Source: an uncultured Bacteroidales bacterium
GTDB taxonomy: Bacteria; Bacteroidota; Bacteroidia; Bacteroidales; P3
Reading direction: 5' to 3'
DNA: 64,000 bases
Assembly: GCA_900317285.1 (NCBI GenBank)
Contig: ONGA01000012.1
Coordinates: forward strand, 1 to 64,000
Position numbers and translations under genes: made by a program. Shown one piece after another: positions 25,831-34,167 of this stretch (position 1 is its first letter; each line of letters begins with the position of its first letter). Under the pieces are notes generated by a model. The model did not search any database. It saw only the letters and a program-made list of their open reading frames with translations, and was not told the origin of the DNA.

Positions 25831-26706
25831 TTATTCCTCCATGATATAGTAGTCCATAAGATTGTTGACATCGATGTCCTTGCCTTCGTAGGTGCAGAAG
25901 GAGATTTCGGTCTCCGGAGTGTCACCCATGGTGGTGACCACCTTCAGGCTGCCCATCTTGGTGCCGGGCATCTCAATCTTGATGCCGGTCTGGGGATTGG
26001 TGACCATCTTGCCTTTCTTCATCAGTGCGAAAGTGGTGCCTTCGGTGATGCCCTGTGTCTTGCCGCCGGAGATGACATAGCTGCCATCTTCAACCGTGAG
26101 CACATAGCCGCGCCAGGGTTTGTCCATGCATTTGTTGATGATATTCTCTACCAGTTGCGACAGGGCGGCCGAGATGGCTTTGTCGCTCAGCGTGGCGTCG
26201 AAGCCCGCTTTGCCGCCGATGCCAAGGGTGGTCTTCGCCGTTGTTTCGGCATATCCCGAGGCTTCGTCGGAGTAGATGATGAGACCCGACGACACATCCA
26301 CCAGGCGGATGCTCACGCCAGCCTCGACGGTCTGGGTCTTGGTCTGCGACAGGATGCGCTGGTCACCTTCCACCTTGCGGCCGAATTTGGTGATAGAGCC
26401 GAGAATGATGTAGTCGGCACCAATCTTCTGCATCCCTTCGCCGGCTTCGGCGATGAGTTCTTCAAGACCGTCGCGCTCCAGCAGGATGAACTTGCCGCTG
26501 GCAGCCAGCTTGGCCGAGAGGATGTCGAGTGCCTGCTTGCGCATGGGGTCGTTCTCACGGTCGTAGAAGATGCCTTTGGCATATTGTGTCTCGTTGGTGA
26601 AACGTCCGATTGCGACCTTGCGTTTCAAGGTCTTGTCGGAGGTCTGGCTGAATGCCGGCATCGCCAGCATCAGGAATGCCATCATGTAAAGAATTTTCTT
26701 TGCCAT
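25831..26706 (-). CDS. CsgG-like outer-membrane protein
   Basis: 291 residues with a signal peptide (MAKKILYMMAFLMLAMPAFS). The CsgG family region (about 28-200) includes RKVAIGRFTNETQYAKG, LLERDGLEELIAEAGEG and GADYIILGSITKFGRK. CsgG of curli systems forms a secretion pore; these Bacteroidetes homologues are associated with DUF4810 and DUF799 lipoproteins. The lipobox Cys of classical CsgG is absent, so it is probably not lipidated. A C-terminal ~90 residues (VLTVEDGSYVISGGKTQGI) form an additional beta domain. It is the first gene of the nine-gene run. No promoter is obvious in the 51 bases upstream. Confidence 0.83.
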   Translation of the reverse strand: MAKKILYMMAFLMLAMPAFSQTSDKTLKRKVAIGRFTNETQYAKGIFYDRENDPMRKQALDILSAKLAASGKFILLERDGLEELIAEAGEGMQKIGADYIILGSITKFGRKVEGDQRILSQTKTQTVEAGVSIRLVDVSSGLIIYSDEASGYAETTAKTTLGIGGKAGFDATLSDKAISAALSQLVENIINKCMDKPWRGYVLTVEDGSYVISGGKTQGITEGTTFALMKKGKMVTNPQTGIKIEMPGTKMGSLKVVTTMGDTPETEISFCTYEGKDIDVNNLMDYYIMEE

Positions 26707-26757
26707 TTTACGATTGTTTAGAATGTTATTAATTGTTGATTATTAACTGCTAACGCT

Positions 26758-28335
26758 CTAGAATCCCATGCCGAACATGTGCCAGTACTGCGCCTCGAGG
26801 TCGCGCCAGGCGGCGGTGGTGTTCTCATGGATCTGACGGGTGTAGGCATTGAGCTGTTTGGATGCCTTGCTGGGGTCTTTCATGCCTTTGATGTTGTCCT
26901 CCAGGGTTTTCAGACCGCTGAAAGCGGTGCCTTCGTGATGGAGCACGGCGTTCATGTGCTGCTTCTTGGTGCGCTGCCACGCCACTGTGGCGAGTTTGTT
27001 GGCGCGACGGTATTGCCACAGCACTGCACTCTCGTCGTATTTCTTTTGTCCGCAGCGCGAAAAGTTCTCGGGCAGTTCGGTAGTGCCGCAGAAGATGGGA
27101 ATGCGGGGACTCTGGCCGGGGTTGTCGACGGCCATCCAGCAGATGCCGCCTACGGCGTCGGGTAGCCAGTCCCTCAATTGCGCCACGAAACTGTAAGAGC
27201 ACCATGCCACGCTGACGGTGCGTTTGAAGTCGATGGTGCCGGGTGCCAGCATGTTGAGAGTCTGCTGCATGGTGCCGCCCAGCCATGGGTTGGCAATGGG
27301 GCTCACCACCGTGTCCTTGTATGTGCTGCCATCCTCGCGCTTGCGGTTAACCACCACCTTGAGGTTCTTCGTCATGTCCATGTCCGTGCCCTCGTAGGTT
27401 GAGCGCAGCAGGCGCATCACGTCGGTGACATCCACGGGATTGTCGGGCTTGACGCTGAACGGCAACTCGTCCATCTCCATCGAAAACCCTTGCGAGGGTG
27501 CCAAGGCGTTGAATATGAAATAGTCGCGCTCACGGAAGTTCTTGCCATCCGCCCACGGCGCGTTGAAAGCTTTCCAGAAGATGAACTCGCCCTCGCCGTC
27601 CCACAGACCGTACTTCTTCGCTACTTCCTCAATGTTGTTCGAGCACATGAAATAGTCTGGGTTCGAGCGTTGTAGGCGTCCGATACGGGGAATGTTGCAG
27701 CTCACCGCCACGTGGTCGTCGGGCACGCGCTGTGCTGCCCAGATGCCGCCGATTTTTTCGGGTCCTTCGCCCAGGATTTCCATCTGCCACACCTCGTTCT
27801 TGTCGGCGATGGTGATGCACTCGCCGCCATCACCGTAGCCATACTTGGCTATCAGCGTGCCAATGAGGCGTATGGCGTCGCGAGCCGTTGTGCAGCGCAT
27901 AAGTGCCACGCGCTCAAGTTCCTCGATGAGGAACATGCCGTTCTCGTTCACCAGCGTGTCGGGACCGCTGAAAGTGCTCTCGCCGATGGCGAGCTGCTTC
28001 TCGTTCAGGCAGGGATAGGCAGTGTTGAGGTAGGCGTAGGTGGCTTCGTTCATGCCAATGGCACCCACGGCACGCACCCCAGTGGTGTCGTCGCGGAAGG
28101 AGGTGTGCAGCGTTCCCTTGTTGATGGTGAGCTTGCGCCCCTTCTGGGCTTTCTGTGCAGGCTCCACGCTCATCCAGGTGCGGTAGCGCCCGTCGCAGGT
28201 GTGCGATGTGATGACGCTGCCGTCGGTCGATGCACGCTTGCCCACCATGATTGAGGTGCAGCTTTCCTTATGGTTGATTTGTGCCGCCGCCATCATGGGT
28301 AGCACCAATGCCAGAACAATCAGTATTTTCTTCAT
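26758..28335 (-). CDS. C69 family dipeptidase (second copy)
   Basis: 525 residues from the ATG at 28335 (MKKILIVLALVLPMMAAAQ), which gives a signal peptide; the longer frame upstream does not. The predicted nucleophile is Cys26 in NHKESCTSIMVGKRASTDGS, with YGDGGECITIADKNEVWQME and FVAQLRDWLPDAVGGICWM as supporting motifs. It is divergent from the C69 gene at 18149-19843. It probably hydrolyses dipeptides in the periplasm. It has its own strong promoter and may be co-transcribed with the CsgG-to-VanZ genes 51 bases downstream. Confidence 0.88.
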   Translation of the reverse strand: MKKILIVLALVLPMMAAAQINHKESCTSIMVGKRASTDGSVITSHTCDGRYRTWMSVEPAQKAQKGRKLTINKGTLHTSFRDDTTGVRAVGAIGMNEATYAYLNTAYPCLNEKQLAIGESTFSGPDTLVNENGMFLIEELERVALMRCTTARDAIRLIGTLIAKYGYGDGGECITIADKNEVWQMEILGEGPEKIGGIWAAQRVPDDHVAVSCNIPRIGRLQRSNPDYFMCSNNIEEVAKKYGLWDGEGEFIFWKAFNAPWADGKNFRERDYFIFNALAPSQGFSMEMDELPFSVKPDNPVDVTDVMRLLRSTYEGTDMDMTKNLKVVVNRKREDGSTYKDTVVSPIANPWLGGTMQQTLNMLAPGTIDFKRTVSVAWCSYSFVAQLRDWLPDAVGGICWMAVDNPGQSPRIPIFCGTTELPENFSRCGQKKYDESAVLWQYRRANKLATVAWQRTKKQHMNAVLHHEGTAFSGLKTLEDNIKGMKDPSKASKQLNAYTRQIHENTTAAWRDLEAQYWHMFGMGF

Positions 28336-28361
28336 CGTTGAATTCCGTTTCAAATCAAAAT

Positions 28362-28409
28362 GCAAAAATACGAAAAATTCCCGACCCCGCAAAATTTTTT
28401 TTGCGGGTC
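28362..28409 (-). promoter_or_regulatory. Promoter of C69 gene with overlapping palindrome
   Basis: On the minus strand the -7 element TATTTTTGC (28362-28370) and TTTG (28390-28393) are 19 bases apart. A near-perfect palindrome (GACCCCGCAAAA/TTTTGCGGGTC, 28383-28409) covers the -33 element. It could be a repressor site, or a terminator for the tRNA/infB transcript arriving from the right. Confidence 0.6.
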
Positions 28410-28462
28410 GATTTGTAGGCAAAAACTTGTTAATGTAATGGCGACATTCCTTGGAATCTCGC

Positions 28463-28545
28463 GTTTTTGTACTCCCGCAGGGAATCGTGCTATGGCGTCG
28501 GCTCTGCCGACAACCCTGATCAAAGGTTTAGGAAATCACAGCGTC
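28463..28545 (-). pseudogene. Degenerate tRNA-Arg-like remnant
   Basis: The segment repeats pieces of the adjacent tRNA-Arg in the same order. GTTTTTGTAC (28463-28472) matches 28551-28560, then GGGAATCG, then AAGGTTTAGGAAA (about 28523-28535), which is the anticodon-arm sequence. About 25 extra bases between the T-arm and anticodon-arm pieces contain a GTCGGC/GCCGAC hairpin (around 28497-28511). It cannot fold as a tRNA. Confidence 0.55.
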
Positions 28546-28557
28546 TCTGTGTTTTTG

Positions 28558-28629
28558 TACCTCCTGGGGGAATCGAACCCTCATCTAAGGTTTAGGAAAC
28601 CTCTATTCTATCCGTTGAACTAAGGAGGC
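28558..28629 (-). tRNA. tRNA-Arg (anticodon CCU)
   Basis: The 72-nt minus-strand sequence folds into a cloverleaf. The acceptor stem is GCCTCCT/AGGAGGT, with a G-U first pair. The anticodon loop is TTCCTAA with anticodon CCU and a 5-bp stem GAGGT/ACCTT. The T loop is TTCGATT. The T stem has one A-C mismatch. CCA is not encoded. It lies 9 bases downstream of infB on the same strand. Confidence 0.88.
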
Positions 28630-28638
28630 ATGCAAGCC

Positions 28639-31527
28639 TTAAAGCTTGCGTTTGATTTCGATGACTTCGTAGGCTTCGACGATGTCGCCGACCTTGATGT
28701 CGTTGTAGTTTTCGATGTTCAGACCGCAGTCTTGACCACTGACCACCTCCTTGACGTCGTCCTTGAAGCGCTTGAGGGAAGCGAGCTTGCCAGTGTAAAC
28801 CACGATACCGTCGCGGATGATGCGGATGTTGCTTTGACGGTTGATCTTGCCGTCGAGGCACATACAGCCGGCGATGGTGCCTACCTTGCTGATCTTGAAG
28901 GTCTCGCGAATCTCAAGGTTGGCGACAATCTTCTCCTGCGTCTCGGGGGCGAGCATGCCCTCAATGGCGTCCTTGAGCTCGTTGATGGCATCGTAGATGA
29001 TGCTGTAGAGGCGGATGTCGATATGCTCGGTTTCGGCCATCTTACGGGCGCCCACGGAGGGACGCACTTGGAAACCGATGATGATGGCATCGGAAGCCAT
29101 AGCCAGCGTAACATCGTTCTCGGAAATCTGGCCCACGCCCTTGTGGATGACGTTGACCTGCACCTCTTCGTTGCTGAGCTTGAGCAGCGAGTCGCTGAGG
29201 GCCTCGACGGAACCGTCGACATCGCCCTTGACGATGATGTTGAGTTCCTTGAAGTTTCCAAGGGCGCGGCGGCGGCCGATTTCCTCGAGGGTGAGGTGGG
29301 TTTGGGTGCGGATGCCCTGCTCGCGCTGCAGCTGGGTGCGCTTGGCGGCGATGTCCTTGGCTTCCTTCTCGTTCTCCATGATGTTGAAGGTGTCGCCAGC
29401 CTGGCAGGCACCGGTGAGGCCGAGAAGCAGCACGGGCTGCGAGGGACCGGCGGACATAACCTCTTGGTTACGCTCGTTGTACATGGCGCGGACACGTCCA
29501 GCGACGGCACCAGCCACGATGGGGTCGCCCTTGCGCATGGTGCCTTCCTGCACCAGCAGTTTGGCTACATAGCCGCGGCCCTTGTCGAGGGCGCTCTCGA
29601 TGACGACGCCCTTGGCGCGCTTGTTGGGGTTGCCTTTCAGTTCCATGATGTCGGCCTGGAGGATGACCTTCTCAAGCAGTTCCTCAACGCCGATACCCTT
29701 CTTGGCGCTGATATCTTGGCTCTGGTATTTACCACCCCATTCCTCGACGAGGAGGTTCATGTTGGCCAGCTCGGTCTTGATGCGGTCGGGGTCGGCACCA
29801 GGTTTGTCTATCTTATTGATGGCGAAGACGATAGGTACACCAGCCGACTGGGCGTGGTTGATTGCTTCAACGGTCTGGGGCATAATCTTGTCGTCGGCAG
29901 CGATGACGATGATGGCGATATCGGTCATCTTGGCACCGCGGGCACGCATGGCGGTGAAGGCCTCGTGACCGGGGGTGTCGAGGAAGGTAATCTTGCGACC
30001 GTCGGCGGTCTGCACCTCATAAGCACCGATGTGCTGGGTGATGCCGCCAGCTTCGCCGGCGATGACGTTGGTCTTGCGGATATAGTCGAGCAGCGAGGTC
30101 TTACCGTGGTCGACGTGACCCATGACGGTGATGATGGGGTTGCGCGGCACGAGGTCCTCGGGTTTGTCTTCCTCTTCAATCTTATGGATGGTGTTGACTA
30201 CATCCTCGGAGGCGAAGTTGACCTCAAAACCGAACTCGTCGGCGATAAGTTTGATGGTTTCGGCATCGAGACGCTGGTTGATGCTGACGAAGATGCCGAC
30301 GGACATGCAGGTGGCTATAATCTTGGTCACCGGCACGTTCATCATGGTTGCCAGTTCGTTGGCGGTGACGAACTCCGTCACCTGCAGCACGTTCTGTTGC
30401 TCCATCTCGTGCATCATCTCCTCCTCCATCAGGGCGTGCACCTTCTGGCGCTTCTCGCGGTTGTGCTTGGAGGTCTTCGATTTGCCCATGGGCGAGAGGC
30501 GGGCGAGGGTGTCGCGAATCTGCTTCTCAATCTCGTTGTCGTCGATTTCTACGGGTTTCTTCTCGTCTTTCTTTTTCTTTTTCTTTCCGGGAACCTGTTG
30601 CTGCTGGGAGGCCAGACGCTGACTCTCCTTCTTGGCTTTCTCTTTTTCCTTGCTCTCCTTCTTGGCTACTTCGGCACCAATCTTCTTTACCTCAGAAGCG
30701 CTGACAGCTTCCTTCTTGGTGTGTTTGCGTTTGCGCTTGCTGCCGGGGGTGTCGGCACCGTCCTTGGAGAACTGGCTGAGGTCGATTTTGTCGAGCACTT
30801 TGGGACCTTCGAGCTTCTGGTATTGGGTCTCGATGAACTCGGGCTCAGGTTTGGCAGGTTCCTCGGGTTTGGGTGTTTCAACCGTTATGGGCTCGGGAGC
30901 AGGCTCGGGTTCTGCCGCAGGTTTCTCTTCCACTTTGGGCTTGTCTTCAACGATGGGTGATTCGGAAGGTTTCTCGGCTTTCTTTTTCTTCTTTTTGTCG
31001 GGATGCGTGCGCTGGTTGATGGACGAGAGGTCCACCTTCCCTACCACTTTGAAGGGACTGTTGGAGTCTTGTGTGGACGCTTCCTCCACGGTGGATTCGG
31101 AGATTTCGGGCTCCGGCTCCTCCTCTTTTACTTCCGGTTCGGATTGTACTTCCGGCTCGGATTTTGCGGGAGTTTCCTCCACGGGCTCGACAGGGGTGGG
31201 TTCGCTGACGGGAGCCGCTGCAGGCTGTGTCTTGGACGAGGTGTAGTTTTTGATAATCACCTCTTCCTGTTCGGCTTCAGCCTCTTTTTTGGGTTCCAGC
31301 TCCACCACGCGGTTGCTACCGCTGGTCATGAGCTCGATTTTGTCGGCTTCCTCTTTCACTTTGCGTTCGCCTTGGAAGGCGGTAGCAAGCAGTTCATACT
31401 GCTCCTCGCTAATCTTCGTGTTGGGGTTCATCTCTACCTGATGCCCCTTCTTGGCAAGGTACTCAACGAGGGTCTGGATGCCCACATTGAGGTCCTTGGC
31501 TACTTTTGTCAGTCTGAAACTTGCCAT
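28639..31527 (-). CDS. infB: Translation initiation factor IF-2
   Basis: 962 residues, within the long range usual in Bacteroidetes. IF-2 is the GTPase that brings initiator tRNA to the small ribosomal subunit. The N-terminal IF2-N domain ([20 protein letters not shown]) is followed by a ~350-residue charged Pro/Glu/Lys-rich linker. The GTPase core shows [24 protein letters not shown] and [13 protein letters not shown]. Domains II-IV follow to the end. It is the last gene of the rimP-nusA-infB operon, a widely conserved order. Confidence 0.96.
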   Translation of the reverse strand: MASFRLTKVAKDLNVGIQTLVEYLAKKGHQVEMNPNTKISEEQYELLATAFQGERKVKEEADKIELMTSGSNRVVELEPKKEAEAEQEEVIIKNYTSSKTQPAAAPVSEPTPVEPVEETPAKSEPEVQSEPEVKEEEPEPEISESTVEEASTQDSNSPFKVVGKVDLSSINQRTHPDKKKKKKAEKPSESPIVEDKPKVEEKPAAEPEPAPEPITVETPKPEEPAKPEPEFIETQYQKLEGPKVLDKIDLSQFSKDGADTPGSKRKRKHTKKEAVSASEVKKIGAEVAKKESKEKEKAKKESQRLASQQQQVPGKKKKKKDEKKPVEIDDNEIEKQIRDTLARLSPMGKSKTSKHNREKRQKVHALMEEEMMHEMEQQNVLQVTEFVTANELATMMNVPVTKIIATCMSVGIFVSINQRLDAETIKLIADEFGFEVNFASEDVVNTIHKIEEEDKPEDLVPRNPIITVMGHVDHGKTSLLDYIRKTNVIAGEAGGITQHIGAYEVQTADGRKITFLDTPGHEAFTAMRARGAKMTDIAIIVIAADDKIMPQTVEAINHAQSAGVPIVFAINKIDKPGADPDRIKTELANMNLLVEEWGGKYQSQDISAKKGIGVEELLEKVILQADIMELKGNPNKRAKGVVIESALDKGRGYVAKLLVQEGTMRKGDPIVAGAVAGRVRAMYNERNQEVMSAGPSQPVLLLGLTGACQAGDTFNIMENEKEAKDIAAKRTQLQREQGIRTQTHLTLEEIGRRRALGNFKELNIIVKGDVDGSVEALSDSLLKLSNEEVQVNVIHKGVGQISENDVTLAMASDAIIIGFQVRPSVGARKMAETEHIDIRLYSIIYDAINELKDAIEGMLAPETQEKIVANLEIRETFKISKVGTIAGCMCLDGKINRQSNIRIIRDGIVVYTGKLASLKRFKDDVKEVVSGQDCGLNIENYNDIKVGDIVEAYEVIEIKRKL

Positions 31528-31593
31528 ATTGTCGAGTCCTTTCTTTTAAGTTGAGAATTGAGAATTGAAAATTGAAAGTTTTTGGGGGTTCAA
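31528..31593. repeat. nusA-infB gap with AATTGAAA microrepeats
   Basis: The 66-base gap contains repeated AATTGA units (about 31549-31577) of the same family seen at 186-222, 1227-1246, 6824-6856, 57196-57213 and 60126-60160. No promoter is evident, so infB probably depends on upstream transcription. Confidence 0.6.
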
Positions 31594-32829
31594 TTATTCA
31601 AACTCGGATTTGAGCACTTCGATGACGTGGTCGATGGTCTCTTCCTCGAGGTCGGTGCGGGTGATGAGTTCCTGCTTGGGCAGTGCCAACACGCTCTTGG
31701 CGGTATCGCAGCCAATCTTAATGAGCTCGTCGATAATCCACTGGTCGATTTCGTCATTGAATTCCACCAGGGCCACATCGTCGTAGTCCTCGTCACTGTC
31801 GCGGTACACCTCGATTTCGTAGCCCACGAGTTTCGATGCCAGTTTGATATTGTAGCCGCCCTTACCGATGGCGAGACTCACCTGGTCGGGCTGCATGAAC
31901 ACCTCGGCCTTTTTCTCTTCCTCGTTAATCTTGATGTTGCTGATCTTGGCGGGACTGAGGGCACGCTGAATCATCACCTCCACACGCGGAGTGTAGTTGA
32001 TGACATCGATGTTCTCGTTGCGCAACTCGCGGACGATGCCGTGGATACGGCCACCCTTTACACCCACGCAGCTTCCCACAGGGTCGATGCGGTCGTCGTA
32101 GCTCTCCACGGCCACCTTGGCGCGCTCGCCGGGCTGACGCACGATATTCTTGATGGTGATGAGTCCGTCGTAGATTTCCGGTACTTCGGCCTCGAGCAGG
32201 CGCTCAAGGAAGATGGGACTGGTGCGGCTGAGGATGATGCTGGGGTTGTTGTTCTTCATCTCCACCTTCAGCACCACGGCACGCACGGTGTCACCTTTGC
32301 GGAAGTGGTCGGCCGGAATCTGTTCGCTCTTCGGGAGCACGAGTTCAATCTTCTCGTCGTCGAGAATGAGCACCTCCTTGTTCCAGGGCTGGTACACCTC
32401 GCCCACGATAATCTCGCCCACCTTCTCCTTGTATTTCTGGAAGATAAGGCTCTTCTCGTAGTCCTGGATCTTGCTCACCAGATTCTGGCGGATGCTGAGA
32501 ATCTCGCGACGGCCAAACTCCGTCATCAGGATGGGCTCCGAAAGTTCCTCGCCGACTTCGAAGTCGGACTCGATCTTCACGGCATCGCTGAACGCGATCT
32601 CGCGGTTCGGGTCCGTCACGGCGCCGTCCTCAACGATGGTACGGTTGCGGAAGATTTCGAGGTCGCCCTTGTCGATATTGACGATAATGTCGAAGTTGTC
32701 CTCCGAGCCGTAGCGTTTTGCCAGTGCGGCACGGAAAACCTCCTCGAGAATGCGCATCAGCGTCTCGCGGTCGATGTTCTTAAACTCCTTGAATTCCTGA
32801 AAGGAACCACTCAAATCTAACGTCTTCAT
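31594..32829 (-). CDS. nusA: Transcription termination/antitermination factor NusA
   Basis: 411 residues. NusA binds RNA polymerase and nascent RNA and modulates pausing and termination. The N-terminal domain (1-130), S1 domain (about 135-205) and two KH domains (205-345, with CVGVKGGRIHGIVRELRNE and LAIGKGGYNIKLASKLVG) are intact. A helical C-terminal extension (about 350-411) follows. It lies 21 bases after rimP. Confidence 0.95.
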   Translation of the reverse strand: MKTLDLSGSFQEFKEFKNIDRETLMRILEEVFRAALAKRYGSEDNFDIIVNIDKGDLEIFRNRTIVEDGAVTDPNREIAFSDAVKIESDFEVGEELSEPILMTEFGRREILSIRQNLVSKIQDYEKSLIFQKYKEKVGEIIVGEVYQPWNKEVLILDDEKIELVLPKSEQIPADHFRKGDTVRAVVLKVEMKNNNPSIILSRTSPIFLERLLEAEVPEIYDGLITIKNIVRQPGERAKVAVESYDDRIDPVGSCVGVKGGRIHGIVRELRNENIDVINYTPRVEVMIQRALSPAKISNIKINEEEKKAEVFMQPDQVSLAIGKGGYNIKLASKLVGYEIEVYRDSDEDYDDVALVEFNDEIDQWIIDELIKIGCDTAKSVLALPKQELITRTDLEEETIDHVIEVLKSEFE

Positions 32830-32850
32830 ATTGTTACATTATTTTGTTTT

Positions 32851-33291
32851 TCAAAACTTGATAGCCACGCGCGCCGTCTTGATGTCGCGGTAGGCATAGC
32901 GGAGCGTCTCCGGAGCCTGTTTCTTCGTGCCCTTGGTGCGCAGCACGATGCCGTCCTCGCCGGCATCCTCGAGTGTGCCCTCCGCCTTCTCTCCGTCGAC
33001 GGTGACCACCTCAAGCTCGCGACCCACATTCTTGCGGTATTGACGCGTGAGCTTCAGCGGCTGGTCGGCACCGGCGGAAGAGACATTCAGTTCGAAATCC
33101 TCCTCCTCGCGGTCCAGGCTCCCCTCCACGGCACGGCTCACCTCGATGCAGTCGTCGATAGTCACGCCGTTGTCGCCGTCAATGTCGATGAAAATGCGGT
33201 TGTCAGGAGTGATTTTCAGATTCACAAGGAACTTGTCGCTCCCTTCCAATGCACTGTTAACCAGTTCTAATACTTTGATTTTCTCTATCAT
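32851..33291 (-). CDS. rimP: Ribosome maturation factor RimP
   Basis: 146 residues from the ATG at 33291; longer in-frame extensions cross promoter DNA and are rejected. RimP helps mature the 30S subunit. The family segment FIDIDGDNGVTIDDCIEVSR is followed by ELNVSSAGADQPLKL, with the family's usual Ser-x-Gly pattern. It is the first gene of the rimP-nusA-infB operon and has its own consensus promoter. Confidence 0.92.
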   Translation of the reverse strand: MIEKIKVLELVNSALEGSDKFLVNLKITPDNRIFIDIDGDNGVTIDDCIEVSRAVEGSLDREEEDFELNVSSAGADQPLKLTRQYRKNVGRELEVVTVDGEKAEGTLEDAGEDGIVLRTKGTKKQAPETLRYAYRDIKTARVAIKF

Positions 33292-33332
33292 AACTAACAA
33301 AAAGAGAGGTTTTCGACCTCTCTCATTCCGCT

Positions 33333-33364
33333 GCAAAGATACGAACATTTTCAAAACTGGCAAA
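33333..33364 (-). promoter_or_regulatory. Promoter of the rimP-nusA-infB operon
   Basis: On the minus strand TTTG (33361-33364) and TATCTTTGC (33333-33341) are separated by 19 bases. This is a near-perfect Bacteroidetes promoter. It gives a leader of about 35 bases to the rimP start. Confidence 0.75.
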
Positions 33365-33424
33365 AAAATTTTTATTTTTCGTGTTACTTTTTTGCCATTT
33401 TTGCAACTAATTATAATGAGGGGG
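33359..33424 (+). repeat. Hairpin/promoter cassette, copy 1 (partial)
   Basis: It shares the block GGCAAAAAA...TTTTTCGTGTTACTTTTTTGCC and the following GCAACTAATTATAATG with cassettes at 37179-37325 and 41993-42140. The left stem arm has one change. The candidate -7 element is CATTTTTGC (33396-33404), one base off consensus. It overlaps the rimP promoter on the opposite strand and precedes the lipoprotein gene at 33502. Confidence 0.7.
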
Positions 33425-33501
33425 AACTCTATTATGGGAAAAATGCCCTTGCGAATAACAAAGTACATGATGAAAACAGATAACATAATTCCCGCTGAGA
33501 A

Positions 33502-34125
33502 ATGAAACGGATTCTTTTTGTAATGATACTCGGTGCGTGTATGGCTACCGGCTGTACACACACCGGAACCGCCGACGCCATCACACACAACGTGCCTGTG
33601 GAAAAGTATATGGACTTGAAACAACTGGAACAGCTGTGCAAGAGTGACACTCTTCACAACAAGGCACTCATTTTTTGTAGCCCTTATTGCGGTGGGTGCC
33701 GTCATGAATTCAAAGAATATATCCTCCCTGCCATGGAAGAGGTGGATACCACCCTTTGGAGATTCTATTATCTGATTGTAGTTGAAAGCAAAGATACATT
33801 GAGATACAATGAATTAATGCGGGACAGCTACAGGATGGGGGTTGATACGAATAACGCATATATTTGGCGTCTCGATTTTTATAGAGAGGATTACAACAAG
33901 GTGTTTTCTCTATTCCAGTCCACCCATGCGCTAGAGAATAGTATCCATGGCATTCCCAGGACCTTATTGCTAGACAAGAATAACTTCATTGCCAATGAAA
34001 GAATGTGTTACATCGACCAACGCGACAGCTTCTGGTACGAACCGAGAAATCTCGATAAAGAAATAATACAATTTGAAGACTTTACGATTGAGGATCCGGA
34101 ATGGTACATTATGGTATCACGATAA
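33502..34125 (+). CDS. Thioredoxin-fold lipoprotein with CGGC motif
   Basis: 207 residues. Lipoprotein signal MKRILFVMILGACMATGC. A thioredoxin-like segment (KALIFCSPYCGGCRHEF) has a CxxC redox motif CGGC near residue 60. A cis-proline-like GIPRTLLLDKNN lies downstream, at the place where thioredoxins carry theirs. It is probably an envelope disulfide oxidoreductase or thiol sensor. I cannot name its partner. Nearby genes include other envelope proteins with CxxC motifs (35932 and 43431). Confidence 0.65.
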   Translation: MKRILFVMILGACMATGCTHTGTADAITHNVPVEKYMDLKQLEQLCKSDTLHNKALIFCSPYCGGCRHEFKEYILPAMEEVDTTLWRFYYLIVVESKDTLRYNELMRDSYRMGVDTNNAYIWRLDFYREDYNKVFSLFQSTHALENSIHGIPRTLLLDKNNFIANERMCYIDQRDSFWYEPRNLDKEIIQFEDFTIEDPEWYIMVSR

Positions 34126-34167
34126 AGAACGGGTGACTCTCAATGAGGATGGGGTCGAGTAATTTGA

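Noticed and set aside
24375-26706. Curli secretion system
   Set aside because: CsgG-like protein is present, but there are no CsgA/B/E/F homologues; the DUF4810/DUF799 partners define a different family set.
28463-28545. Second functional tRNA-Arg
   Set aside because: The pieces are interrupted by an insertion and lack a complementary acceptor stem.
28630-30960. 776-residue frame opposite infB
   Set aside because: Antisense to a certain housekeeping gene, Leu/Asp/Gly-rich with no motifs.
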